This document shows, one piece after another, positions 33,890 through 43,734 of a stretch of DNA of 64,000 bases (position 1 is its first letter; every line of letters starts with the position of its first letter). The DNA is taken from assembly GCA_003213555.1 (NCBI GenBank), contig QCMS01000001.1, positions 85,453-149,452 on the forward strand. The letters run 5' to 3'. This DNA is from Pelagibacteraceae bacterium AG-422-I02. GTDB lineage: Bacteria > Pseudomonadota > Alphaproteobacteria > Pelagibacterales > Pelagibacteraceae. The position numbers and the translations under genes were made by a program. The notes beneath the pieces were generated by a model that saw only the letters and a list, made by a program, of their open reading frames with translations, had not been told where the DNA came from and did no database searches.

Positions 33890-34450
33890 ATGAGCGCTGA
33901 TTTTAATGAAAAGACTTACTCAATAAAAATGGATAAAAGCATACAGTCACTTAAAAAGGATATATCTACTTTAAGAACTGGAAGAGCAAATATCAACATG
34001 CTTGATACAGTCAGAGTAGACGTTTACGGTCAGTCAATGCCAATAGAACAACTTGCCACTGTAAGCGCGCCTGAGGCTAGACTAATTTCTATTCAAGTTT
34101 GGGATAAAGCAAATATTACATTAATTGAAAGTGCAATACAAAAATCAGACTTAGGTATTAACCCCCAAAATGATGGTCAAATAATTCGTTTAAGGGTACC
34201 AGATTTAACCGAGGATAGAAGGAAAGAATTAATTAAAATTTTAAAAAACATGGGTGAAAAAAGTAAAATTTCTATTCGTAATATAAGACGTGAGGCAAAT
34301 GAGGACTTAAAAAAAAAACTTAAAGAAAAGATAATTTCTGAAGATGATAATAAAAATTTTGAAAAAAATATTCAAAAAATTACAGATGATCACATTGGAA
34401 TTATCGAAAAAGTTTTAACAGAAAAAGAAAAAGAGATAAGCCAGATATGA
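33890..34450 (+). CDS. frr: ribosome recycling factor (start MSADFNEK; ORF track 33851)
   Basis: LRTGRANINMLDTVRVDVYG, IRLRVPDLTEDRRKELIK, RNIRREAN. Confidence 0.97.
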   Translation: MSADFNEKTYSIKMDKSIQSLKKDISTLRTGRANINMLDTVRVDVYGQSMPIEQLATVSAPEARLISIQVWDKANITLIESAIQKSDLGINPQNDGQIIRLRVPDLTEDRRKELIKILKNMGEKSKISIRNIRREANEDLKKKLKEKIISEDDNKNFEKNIQKITDDHIGIIEKVLTEKEKEISQI

Positions 34451-35115
34451 ACAAACTCAACCATGTCGCCTTTATTATGGATGGCAATGGAAGATGGGGA
34501 AAAAAGAAAAATAACAGTAGAAATTTTGGTCATATAAAAGGAATTGAAGTAGTAAAAAAAATTGTTAAGTCCTCTATAAAATTAGAAATACCTTATGTTT
34601 CTTTTTACGTTTTCTCCTCAGAAAATTGGAAAAGACCTAAAAAAGAGATTTCCTTTTTATTTAAACTTATTAAAAGTTATTTTTTAAAAGAAAAAGACAA
34701 TTTAATTACAAAAGGAATTAAGATAAATATATTAGGTGAGCTAAATAGTTTACCAACTGATATCAAAAAAGTTCTGAATAAAACTGTTAATCTAACAAAA
34801 AAAAATAAGAAAATTAATGTAAATTTAGCAATAAATTATGGAGCTAAAAATGAAATATTAAGAGCTTTTAAAAAATCAAAAAAAAAAACTAATATAAATA
34901 ATTTTGAAAAAAATTTAGATACGAAAAATATACCAGATCCTGACATATTAATTAGAACAGGGGGTCATAAAAGATTGAGTAACTTCTTATTGTGGCAATT
35001 AGCTTATGCCGAGTTATTTTTTCTCAAAAAATTATGGCCTGATTTTAATTCAAATGATTTAAAAAAAATTGTTAAAAATTATAAAAAAATCAAGAGGAAT
35101 TACGGAAGCATATGA
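34447..35115 (+). CDS. uppS: undecaprenyl diphosphate synthase
   Basis: HVAFIMDGNGRWGKKK, FYVFSSENWKRP, DILIRTGGHKRLSNFLLWQLAYAEL. Confidence 0.96.
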   Translation: MNKLNHVAFIMDGNGRWGKKKNNSRNFGHIKGIEVVKKIVKSSIKLEIPYVSFYVFSSENWKRPKKEISFLFKLIKSYFLKEKDNLITKGIKINILGELNSLPTDIKKVLNKTVNLTKKNKKINVNLAINYGAKNEILRAFKKSKKKTNINNFEKNLDTKNIPDPDILIRTGGHKRLSNFLLWQLAYAELFFLKKLWPDFNSNDLKKIVKNYKKIKRNYGSI

Positions 35116-35762
35116 ATAATCAAGATCATAAAAAAAGAATTTTTACATCATTAGTTTTGTTTCTAATGATAATTCTTATTATTAAATATAATTTTTTTTT
35201 AATTTTAATGCTTTTAATATTTGGTATTTTTTCATTAATTGAATTTTTTACTTTAATAAAGAAAATATTTAAGAACACGATTTTAAAAATCATTTATAAT
35301 TCTTTATTTACCTTTTATATTTCTTGCTTTTGCTTAACATTTTTTTATTTTTCAAATATTTTGAGTCTTAAAATATTGCTATATACGCTTCTATTTGGTT
35401 GTATAGCTTCTGATCTCGGTGGATATATAATTGGAAAAACTTTTAAAGGCGCTAAACTTACAAAAATAAGTCCAAAGAAAACTATATCAGGCGCCTTGGG
35501 TTCTTTTGCATTCACGATTATAGTAATTGTAACAATTATTTTCCTTTTTTATGAAATCATTAACTATAAAATACTAATGGTTGCTTTTATAACTTCTTTA
35601 TTTTGTCAAATGGGAGACATTTTTTTTTCTTTTTTAAAAAGAAAGGCAAAAGTAAAGGATACTGGAAATATTTTTCCTGGCCATGGTGGAGTTTTAGATA
35701 GAATAGACGGCATATTATTGGGAGTGCCCTTTGGCTTTATTTCAATTAACTTTTTTTATTAA
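35112..35762 (+). CDS. cdsA: phosphatidate cytidylyltransferase
   Basis: SDLGGYIIGKTFKGAKLTKISPKKTISGALGS ... SFLKRKAKVKDTGNIFPGHGGVLDRIDGIL. Confidence 0.95.
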   Translation: MNNQDHKKRIFTSLVLFLMIILIIKYNFFLILMLLIFGIFSLIEFFTLIKKIFKNTILKIIYNSLFTFYISCFCLTFFYFSNILSLKILLYTLLFGCIASDLGGYIIGKTFKGAKLTKISPKKTISGALGSFAFTIIVIVTIIFLFYEIINYKILMVAFITSLFCQMGDIFFSFLKRKAKVKDTGNIFPGHGGVLDRIDGILLGVPFGFISINFFY

Positions 35763-36934
35763 TGAAAAAATCAATTTCAATTTTAGGATCTACCGGCTCC
35801 ATTGGAATAAATACTTTAAGTATTATAAATAAGAAAAAATTTTTTTTTGACGTATATTTACTATCCGCAAATAAAAATTATAAATTGATCTACGATCAAA
35901 TAAAAAAATACAAGCCAAAATATTTTATAATAAATAATAATAAAGTTTTTCTTAAAATAAAAAAAAAATTAAAATCAAGAAATACAATTATTCTTGAGTC
36001 TTTCAAAAAATTAAAAATAAAAAAAAAAATCGATATTACAGTTACCGCAATTCCTGGAATAGCTGGTTTAGAACCCACAGTTATAAGTTTAAAGTTTAGT
36101 AAAAAGATATTAATAGCAAATAAAGAATCCGTAATTTGTGGATGGGAACTTATTAAAAAGGAAGCATTAAAAAATAAAACAGAAATTGTACCAGTTGACT
36201 CCGAGCATTTTGCTATTTCTAAATTAATAAATAATCATAACATGTTTGAAATAAGAAAAATTTATATAACTGCCTCTGGAGGTCCATTTTTAAATTATAA
36301 TTTAAAACAATTGCAAAAAATTAGACCTAAAGAAGCCTTGAAACATCCAAAATGGAAAATGGGAAAAAAAATATCAATAGACTCTGCAACTCTCATGAAC
36401 AAAATTTTTGAGCTAGATGAGGCAAAAAAATTATTTAATATTCCTGAAAAAAAAATTGATATATTAATTCATCCTAATTCACTGGTTCATGCAATTGTCG
36501 AGTTTAAAAATGGACTAACTAAATTTATTTACCATGATACATCAATGGTTATTCCCCTGGCTAATGCAATTTTTGAAAAAAATATTGATATTAATAATTT
36601 TTTTTTGAAAAAGAAAAAAAAAATATCTTTTGAAAATTTAATATTTAAAAAAGTAGATCCTAAAATATTTCCAGTTATAAAACTTAGGAAAAAATTTGAT
36701 CAATTTCCATCAAGCTCAATTATAATAAATGCCTCAAATGAAGTACTAGTGGACAAATTTTTAAGAGAAAAGATCCCTTTTTTAGGTATATTTAAAATTA
36801 TTAAGACCATTCTGAACGATAGAAATTATAAAAAATATGCTATAAGAAATCCTAGAAATATTAAAGAAATCAATAAAATAGATCTTTGGGCAAAAAACAA
36901 AACTTTGAAATTGACAGAAAATATGTATGAATAA
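35762..36934 (+). CDS. dxr: 1-deoxy-D-xylulose 5-phosphate reductoisomerase
   Basis: ISILGSTGSIGINTL, LIANKESVICGW, VPVDSEHFAI, ASGGPF, SIDSATLMNKIFELDEA. Confidence 0.97.
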   Translation: MKKSISILGSTGSIGINTLSIINKKKFFFDVYLLSANKNYKLIYDQIKKYKPKYFIINNNKVFLKIKKKLKSRNTIILESFKKLKIKKKIDITVTAIPGIAGLEPTVISLKFSKKILIANKESVICGWELIKKEALKNKTEIVPVDSEHFAISKLINNHNMFEIRKIYITASGGPFLNYNLKQLQKIRPKEALKHPKWKMGKKISIDSATLMNKIFELDEAKKLFNIPEKKIDILIHPNSLVHAIVEFKNGLTKFIYHDTSMVIPLANAIFEKNIDINNFFLKKKKKISFENLIFKKVDPKIFPVIKLRKKFDQFPSSSIIINASNEVLVDKFLREKIPFLGIFKIIKTILNDRNYKKYAIRNPRNIKEINKIDLWAKNKTLKLTENMYE

Positions 36935-39161
36935 AATCTTCCTAATATTAACATTTATTTTTTTTATGTCCTCGAACTTGAATGCTGAGGTGGTGACAAA
37001 AATAATAGTCAATGGTAACAAAAGAATATCTGAAGAGACTATAAAAGTTTATGGAGGGATTGAACTAAATAAAGATTTAACTGAGAATGATTTAAATCAA
37101 ATCCTCAATGATTTATATTCAACAGATTTTTTCGAAGATATAGATATCAATTTACAAAATCAGACGTTAACAATTAATTTAAAAGAACACCCAGTTATAA
37201 ACCAACTAGTAATTGCTGGTGAAGAAAAGAAAAGGTATACAGATAAAATAAAGGAATTAATTAGTTTAAAAGAAAAAAAATCGTTCATCAAACCTTATTT
37301 ATCAAAAGATATTGATTTGATAAAAAGCTTTTATTCATCCCTAGGTTATAATTTTGCCAAAGTTGAAGCAAAAGTAAAAAAAATAAATAACGAAAATTTA
37401 GATTTATTAATTGAAATTAATAGAGGTGAACAAACTAAAATTTTAACTATTAAATTTTTAGGTAATGAAAATATTAGATCTAAAAGACTTAAAGATTTGA
37501 TAGCAAGCGAGGAGGACAAATTTTGGAAATTTATTAGTAAAAATACTAATTTAAGTAATAATTTAATAGAGCTAGATAAAAGACTGTTAATTAATTATTA
37601 TAAATCAATTGGATATTACGATATTAAAGTTTCTTCAAATATTGCTCAGATAAACAAAGAGGGCGGGAACGCAGATTTAATATATATACTAGAAGAAGGT
37701 ACGAGATATACTATTAACAAAATATCAACCAATGTTGATAATGTTTTTGACAAAAATATTTTTTTTCCACTAAGAGAAGTTTTTACTGATTACGTCGGAG
37801 ATTATTACTCGCCATTCAAAATTAAAAAACTTTTAGAGAAAGTAGACCAACTTATTGAGGATAATAACTTACAATTTGTAGAGCATAATGTTCGAGAAGA
37901 AATAATTGGTGATTCAATAAACATAATTTTTAATATCTATGAAGGAAAAAAGAATTTAGTTGAAAGAATAAATATTACAGGCAATAACATTACTAACGAA
38001 GAAGTTATTAGAGGAGAACTTGTTCTAGATGAGGGAGATCCTTATGTTAACTTAAATTTAGAAAAATCTATTGCAAAAATAAGAGCCCGAAATATTTTTA
38101 AAAACGTTAGTTATAAAGTAAACGATGGTAGCAAAAATAATTTAAAGATTATTGACATAAATGTAGAGGAAAAACCCACAGGTGAAATTAGCGCAGGTGC
38201 AGGTGTAGGAACGAGTGGCGGAACAATAGCTTTTAATATTTCGGAAAATAACTGGTTAGGTGAAGGTAAGCAGGTAGAATTTGAAGTTGAACTTACGGAA
38301 GAAACTTTGTTAGGTATAGTTAGCTATAATGATCCAAATTATGATTTTCTAGGCAATTCTTTAAATTATTCAATTTCAAACAGGAAAAATGATAAACCCG
38401 ATCAAGGTTATGAGAACTCAGTTATTTCTGGTTCTATTGGAACTTCTTTTGAACAATACACTGATGTTAAATTAAGATTGGGATTAGATGCAAGTTACGA
38501 TGATTTAAAAACAGAAAGTTCAGCATCAGAATCATTAAAAAAACAAGCAGGAACTTTTAGTGAGCTTTCTGCAAGATATGGATTAATTTATGACAAAAGA
38601 GATAGAGTATTTATGCCAACAGATGGTTCAATAATTAGTTTTAGTCAACTTATACCTTTATACGCTGATAAAAATTACATAGGAAATAATTTTAATCTAA
38701 GTAAATACAAAAACTTTGGGAACGATATTATAGGAGCAGGTAAAATTTTTATCTCCACTGTTAACGGTCTCGGTGACGATGATGTAAGACTTAGTAAAAG
38801 AAAATATTTAAGCGACACAAGGTTAAGAGGATTTGAAAGAAATAAAGTTGGGCCTGTAGATGGAAATGATCACATTGGAGGAAATTATGCAGCTGCAGTC
38901 AATATAGAAGCAAATTTACCAAATTTATTACCTGAGGACTCAAATACTGATTTAGGTATTTTTTTAGATTTTGGAAATGTATGGGGCGTTGATTATGACA
39001 GTACTTTAGATGAGAGTAATAAAATTAGATCTTCAACTGGTTTAGCTGCAAGTTGGAGTTCGCCACTAGGCCCTATGACATTTGTACTATCTAAAAATTT
39101 AACAAAAGCTGATACAGATAAAACAGAAAGTTTTAGCTTTAATTTAGGTACCACTTTTTAA
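36927..39161 (+). CDS. bamA: outer membrane protein assembly factor BamA
   Basis: Signal peptide, five POTRA-like repeats, C-terminal beta-barrel with LRGFERNKVGP and terminal SFSFNLGTTF. Confidence 0.95.
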   Translation: MNKIFLILTFIFFMSSNLNAEVVTKIIVNGNKRISEETIKVYGGIELNKDLTENDLNQILNDLYSTDFFEDIDINLQNQTLTINLKEHPVINQLVIAGEEKKRYTDKIKELISLKEKKSFIKPYLSKDIDLIKSFYSSLGYNFAKVEAKVKKINNENLDLLIEINRGEQTKILTIKFLGNENIRSKRLKDLIASEEDKFWKFISKNTNLSNNLIELDKRLLINYYKSIGYYDIKVSSNIAQINKEGGNADLIYILEEGTRYTINKISTNVDNVFDKNIFFPLREVFTDYVGDYYSPFKIKKLLEKVDQLIEDNNLQFVEHNVREEIIGDSINIIFNIYEGKKNLVERINITGNNITNEEVIRGELVLDEGDPYVNLNLEKSIAKIRARNIFKNVSYKVNDGSKNNLKIIDINVEEKPTGEISAGAGVGTSGGTIAFNISENNWLGEGKQVEFEVELTEETLLGIVSYNDPNYDFLGNSLNYSISNRKNDKPDQGYENSVISGSIGTSFEQYTDVKLRLGLDASYDDLKTESSASESLKKQAGTFSELSARYGLIYDKRDRVFMPTDGSIISFSQLIPLYADKNYIGNNFNLSKYKNFGNDIIGAGKIFISTVNGLGDDDVRLSKRKYLSDTRLRGFERNKVGPVDGNDHIGGNYAAAVNIEANLPNLLPEDSNTDLGIFLDFGNVWGVDYDSTLDESNKIRSSTGLAASWSSPLGPMTFVLSKNLTKADTDKTESFSFNLGTTF

Positions 39162-39168
39162 CAATAAT

Positions 39169-39684
39169 ATGAAAAAATATTTAATTATTTTTTTTTTAAT
39201 TATCTTTAATCAAACTACAATTAAAGCCGATATACCACATTTTGTAGATTTTAAGTTTATTCTTAATCAAAGTGATGCAGGAAAAAAAGCTCAAGATTTT
39301 CTTAAAAAAAAACTTGATGATGGTCTAAATAACTTAAAAAAAAAAGAAAAGAAATTAATGGAGGAGGAAAAAAAAATTATTCAACAAAAAAAAATTATTT
39401 CAGCCGAAGAGTATAAAAAAAAAGTCACAGAATTAAGAGCAGGTGTTTCTTCTTTACAAAAAGAAAGAAATAAATTACTTCAATCTGTTGCAAATCAACG
39501 TGCAAAAGCAAAAAATGAACTACTTAAAAATTTAAATCCAATAATAAAAAGTTATATGAACGAAAATAAAATTCGGATCGTCTTAGACAAAAAAAGTCTT
39601 CTGCTCGCAGATGACACGCTAGATATCACTAAAGATATAATGAATTTGCTTAATCAAAAATTAAAATCGATCTCTTTAAAATAG
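39169..39684 (+). CDS. OmpH/Skp family periplasmic chaperone
   Basis: Signal peptide, Lys-rich coiled coil, IRIVLDKKSLLLAD...DITKDIMNLLNQKLKSI; located between bamA and lpxD. Confidence 0.85.
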   Translation: MKKYLIIFFLIIFNQTTIKADIPHFVDFKFILNQSDAGKKAQDFLKKKLDDGLNNLKKKEKKLMEEEKKIIQQKKIISAEEYKKKVTELRAGVSSLQKERNKLLQSVANQRAKAKNELLKNLNPIIKSYMNENKIRIVLDKKSLLLADDTLDITKDIMNLLNQKLKSISLK

Positions 39685-39688
39685 GTAA

Positions 39689-40654
39689 ATGACTAAAAAA
39701 TTTTTTTTTAAAAAAAAAAAATTATATATAAATCAATTATTTCCAAAAATAAATATTAAAAAATTCATCGTTAATGACATAAAACCCTTAGAGTCTGCTA
39801 ATGAAAATGATCTGACTTTTTTTGACTCTATAAAGTACAAATCAGAAGCAAATAAAACTAAAGCTAAAGTTTGTATTACTACTGCGAAGTTGGAAGGATT
39901 TTTACCAATAAAAAATCATAAAATTATTGTTGAAAATGTTCTATATGAGTTAGCGGTAGTTTTAAAAAAAATTTATCCCAACGCAGATGTAGATTATCCT
40001 GATCTTTCGCTTAAAAAACCTAATCAAAAAAAATTTAAAACTGTAAAATTTGGAAATAATGTTTTAGTTGGTAAAAACGTAAAAATAGGCTCGAATACTA
40101 TAATTGGATCAAATACGATAATTGAACATGAAGTCAAAATTGAAAAAAACTGTATAATTGGTTCTAATGTAATTATAAAAAATGCATTTATTGGTGAGAA
40201 TGTGGTGATACAAGACAATTGTAAAATAGGACAAAAAGGATTTGGCTTTATTCCATTGAAGGAAAAAAATATAAAATTTCCACATATTGGTATTGTAATA
40301 GTTGATAAAGATGTAGAGATAGGATCGGGTTGTACAATTGATAGAGGATCAATTGATAATACTTTTATTGGCAGAAATACTTATTTGGATAATCAAGTTC
40401 ATATTGCTCATAATGTTAAAATTGGTTCAAACTGCATGATTGCTGGTCAAGTTGGATTTGCTGGTAGCTCAAAGGTTGGTAACAATGTTTCAATAGGAGG
40501 TCAAGCTGGGATTTCTGGACATTTAAAAATTGGAAATAACGTAAAAATTGGTGGAGGTAGTGGTGTAGTTAAAGATATAGGTGATAATCAGATAGTTATG
40601 GGTTATCCTGCTGTTCCATTAAGGGAATTTTTAAAAAAAAAATCAAATGAATAA
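39689..40654 (+). CDS. lpxD: UDP-3-O-acylglucosamine N-acyltransferase
   Basis: Left-handed beta-helix hexapeptide repeats, IQDNCKIGQKGFGFIP, HIAHNVKIGSNCMIAGQVGFAGS. Confidence 0.95.
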   Translation: MTKKFFFKKKKLYINQLFPKINIKKFIVNDIKPLESANENDLTFFDSIKYKSEANKTKAKVCITTAKLEGFLPIKNHKIIVENVLYELAVVLKKIYPNADVDYPDLSLKKPNQKKFKTVKFGNNVLVGKNVKIGSNTIIGSNTIIEHEVKIEKNCIIGSNVIIKNAFIGENVVIQDNCKIGQKGFGFIPLKEKNIKFPHIGIVIVDKDVEIGSGCTIDRGSIDNTFIGRNTYLDNQVHIAHNVKIGSNCMIAGQVGFAGSSKVGNNVSIGGQAGISGHLKIGNNVKIGGGSGVVKDIGDNQIVMGYPAVPLREFLKKKSNE

Positions 40655-41099
40655 AATTGAATTAAATAAAAAAGATATTGAAAACTTGTTACCACATAGA
40701 GAACCTATGTTGCTTATAGATAAGCTAACAAACATAGTACCATTAAAGTCTGCTACCGCAATTATGTATGTGAAAAAAAATGGTTTTTATGTCCAAGGGC
40801 ATTTTCCTGGTCAACCCGTAATGCCAGGTGTCCTTATTGTAGAAGCTTTCGGACAAGCTGCTGCAGCCTTAACAGCTCACGGGATTGATCCAAAAGAGTA
40901 TGCAAATAAGTTAGTTTATTTGATGGGAGTTGACAGAGCTAGATTTAGAAATCCAGTACTACCTGATTGTGAGCTTCATTTAGAAATTGAGGCAATAAGA
41001 TCTCATGGCAGAGTTTGGAAATATAGAGGTACAGCAAAAGTTGATGAAAAAAGAATGGCCGATGCTGAATGGTCAGCTACTATTGTGGACAGAAAATAA
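40647..41099 (+). CDS. fabZ: 3-hydroxyacyl-[ACP] dehydratase FabZ
   Basis: LLPHREPMLLIDKL, GHFPGQPVMPGVLIVEAFGQAAA. Confidence 0.97.
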   Translation: MNKIELNKKDIENLLPHREPMLLIDKLTNIVPLKSATAIMYVKKNGFYVQGHFPGQPVMPGVLIVEAFGQAAAALTAHGIDPKEYANKLVYLMGVDRARFRNPVLPDCELHLEIEAIRSHGRVWKYRGTAKVDEKRMADAEWSATIVDRK

Positions 41100-41878
41100 T
41101 GATACATAAATCTAGTGTAATTGATAGTAAAGCAAAAATTTCTAAATCAGTAAAAATTGGTCCATTTTGTTATGTAGGACCTGAAGTAGAACTCTCTGAT
41201 AACGTAGAACTAGTTTCCAATGTGCATATTGACGGTAATACAAAAATAGGGCAAGGAACAAAAATATTTCCTTTTGCATGCATAGGTACTTCGCCGCAAG
41301 ATTTAAAGTTTAATAATGAAAAAAATAGTTTAACTATAGGAAAACAAAATATTATCCGAGAATATGTGACTATAAATCCAGGCACAAAGGGTGGTGGCTC
41401 AAAAACTATAATTGGAAACAATTGCTTGTTTATGATTTCTTCTCATATTGCTCATGATTGCAAGATTGGAAACAATGTTATAATTGCAAATAATGTTCCT
41501 CTTGGAGGCCATGTTACAATTGAAGACTCTGTAGTTATAGGAGGTAACTCTGCAGTTCAACAGTTTACTAGAATTGGAAGACTGGCCATGGTAGGTGGAA
41601 TGACAGGTGTACTCAAGGACGTAACACCTTTTGGTTTATCAATTGGAAACAGAAACTATCTTCAGGGTTTGAATCTCATTGGTTTACGCAGGAAAAAATA
41701 TGATAATAAAAAAATCATGGAATTAGATAAGGCCTATAAAGAAATTTTCTCTTCAAAAAATCTACACGAAAATTTAAGCAAAATTAATGGTGAATATAAA
41801 AATAATGAACTTGTTTCAGAAGTCATAAGATTTATCGAAAAAGATAAAAAAAGACCTATTTGCTCACCTCAGAATTAA
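41099..41878 (+). CDS. lpxA: UDP-N-acetylglucosamine acyltransferase (start ATG at 41099 overlapping fabZ TAA; ORF track 41069)
   Basis: Hexapeptide repeats, REYVTINPGTKGGG, HIAHDCKIGNNVI, GLNLIGLRRKKY. Confidence 0.96.
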   Translation: MIHKSSVIDSKAKISKSVKIGPFCYVGPEVELSDNVELVSNVHIDGNTKIGQGTKIFPFACIGTSPQDLKFNNEKNSLTIGKQNIIREYVTINPGTKGGGSKTIIGNNCLFMISSHIAHDCKIGNNVIIANNVPLGGHVTIEDSVVIGGNSAVQQFTRIGRLAMVGGMTGVLKDVTPFGLSIGNRNYLQGLNLIGLRRKKYDNKKIMELDKAYKEIFSSKNLHENLSKINGEYKNNELVSEVIRFIEKDKKRPICSPQN

Positions 41879-41881
41879 ATT

Positions 41882-42670
41882 ATGATTGGTCTAATTTTTG
41901 GAGAAACCGATTTCCCAAAGTATATATATAGAAAAATAAAAAATAAAAAAAAATATATAATAATTGATTTAACTAATAAAAATTTTTTTAAAAAAGATAA
42001 AAACTCGCATAAAGTTTCAATTGGTCAATTTGGAAAGATAATATCTATTTTAAAAGGAAAAAATTGTAAAAAAGTATTATTTGCTGGAAAAGTAAACAAA
42101 CCTAAGTTTTCAAAACTTAAGTTAGACTTCAAAGGCGTTTATTACATATCTAAGATTATAAAAAAATCAAAAATCGGTGATGCTGCAATTTTAAAAGAAA
42201 TAATTAACATTTTTAAAAGAGAGGGTATAAAAACGATAAGTTCAACCTTTTTTACACCTGAGCTTAATCTCTCAAGAGGGAATTATACAAAATATAAACC
42301 AGATAATGATGATAAAAAAAATATTAAAAATGCAATTAAGTTTTTGAGCAAATCAAAACCTTATAGCTATATTCAAGCCGCCGTTGGAAGAAATAATGCA
42401 GTGATTTTAGAAAAACGAACAGGTACACAAGATATGCTTAGAAATATAAAAAAAGACGAATATAAAAGTAATGGTGTTTTAGTTAAATTTCCAAAGAAAA
42501 AACAAGACAAGAGATTAGATCTACCTACAGTTGGCCTAAATACTTTAAAACAATGTAAATTTGCCGGTTTAAAAGGAATAGTCTTAAAACATAAAAATAA
42601 TATTTTTTTAGACAAAATTAAAGCGATCAAATATGCAAACAAAAATAAGATGTTTATTTTAGTAAAATGA
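41882..42670 (+). CDS. lpxI: UDP-2,3-diacylglucosamine pyrophosphatase LpxI (DUF1009 family)
   Basis: DAAILKEIINIFKREGIKTISSTFFTPEL, GTQDMLRNIKK, FPKKKQDKRLDLPTVGLNTLKQCKFAGLKGIVL; located between lpxA and lpxB. Confidence 0.93.
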   Translation: MIGLIFGETDFPKYIYRKIKNKKKYIIIDLTNKNFFKKDKNSHKVSIGQFGKIISILKGKNCKKVLFAGKVNKPKFSKLKLDFKGVYYISKIIKKSKIGDAAILKEIINIFKREGIKTISSTFFTPELNLSRGNYTKYKPDNDDKKNIKNAIKFLSKSKPYSYIQAAVGRNNAVILEKRTGTQDMLRNIKKDEYKSNGVLVKFPKKKQDKRLDLPTVGLNTLKQCKFAGLKGIVLKHKNNIFLDKIKAIKYANKNKMFILVK

Positions 42671-43734
42671 AAAAAATTGCTATATTTTTAATTATTATTT
42701 TAATTCAAACAATAAATCTTAAAGCTGAAGGCTTTAAATTAAATAAAATTATTTCTGGATTAGACAAACCTTGGAGTTTAACTTTTAAAAATGAAAATGA
42801 AATTTTAATAACAGAAAAATCAGGTCAAATTGTATTAGTTAATTTAAAAGATAATAAAAAAAAGAAAATAAATCATAATTTAAAGATATTAGAAGATGGG
42901 CAAGGCGGACTACTTGAAATTCTTTATCATAAAAAAATGGTTTTTGTTTCTTATTCAGAAAATAGAGGAAATGGCAAATCTAGTACTTCTGTGGCTTCTG
43001 CTAATTTTAATTATGAGAATTTACAATTTAACAATGTTTTTAGAGCCGAGCCGGCCATAAACTCTGGTTACCATTTCGGATCTAGGCTTATAATAAAAGA
43101 TAATTTTCTATTTATAACAGTAGGAGAGAGGGGTGAGGGAATGATTGCACAAGATCCTACAAAACACCCTGGGAGTATTATAAAGATACATTTAGACGGC
43201 AAAGTTCCAAAAGATAATCCCAAATTTAATGGTAAAAGTAATTGGCTACCAGAGATTTACCAAATAGGCGTAAGAAACCCTCAAGGCATGGATGTATCTC
43301 CTTATGAAAACAAAATTTATTTAACAAATCATGGAGCTAGAGGCGGCGATTGGTTTGGAGAAGCTAAGTATGGTGAAAACTATGGTTGGAAAATTTTAGG
43401 ATGGGGTGGAACAAATTATTCAGGAACAAAAATTGGACCTAAATGGAAACCAGGATTTACAAAAGCCATCAAATATTGGGTGCCTTCGATAGCGGTAAGT
43501 TCAATGGTTATATACAAAGGAGATGAGTTTAGAGAATGGAATGGGCATGCTTTGATAACTTCACTTAAAGATCAATCACTTAGAAAAATAAGATTTAAAG
43601 ATAATGAATTTATTGATGAAAAAATTATATTTAAAGGAACTATCGGAAGAATAAGAGATATTGAAATTCAGAGAAACACAGGAAAAATTTTTCTCATAAC
43701 TGACGATGGTTCTATTTGGGGACTACAAAAGTGA
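42667..43734 (+). CDS. PQQ-dependent aldose sugar dehydrogenase-like (YliI/Glucose-sorbosone dehydrogenase family), exported
   Basis: Signal peptide, GLDKPWSLTF, VGERGEGMIAQDPTKHPGSIIKIHLDGKVPKDNPK, GVRNPQGMDVSPYENKIYLTNHGARGGDWFGEAKYGENYGW. Confidence 0.9.
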   Translation: MKKIAIFLIIILIQTINLKAEGFKLNKIISGLDKPWSLTFKNENEILITEKSGQIVLVNLKDNKKKKINHNLKILEDGQGGLLEILYHKKMVFVSYSENRGNGKSSTSVASANFNYENLQFNNVFRAEPAINSGYHFGSRLIIKDNFLFITVGERGEGMIAQDPTKHPGSIIKIHLDGKVPKDNPKFNGKSNWLPEIYQIGVRNPQGMDVSPYENKIYLTNHGARGGDWFGEAKYGENYGWKILGWGGTNYSGTKIGPKWKPGFTKAIKYWVPSIAVSSMVIYKGDEFREWNGHALITSLKDQSLRKIRFKDNEFIDEKIIFKGTIGRIRDIEIQRNTGKIFLITDDGSIWGLQK

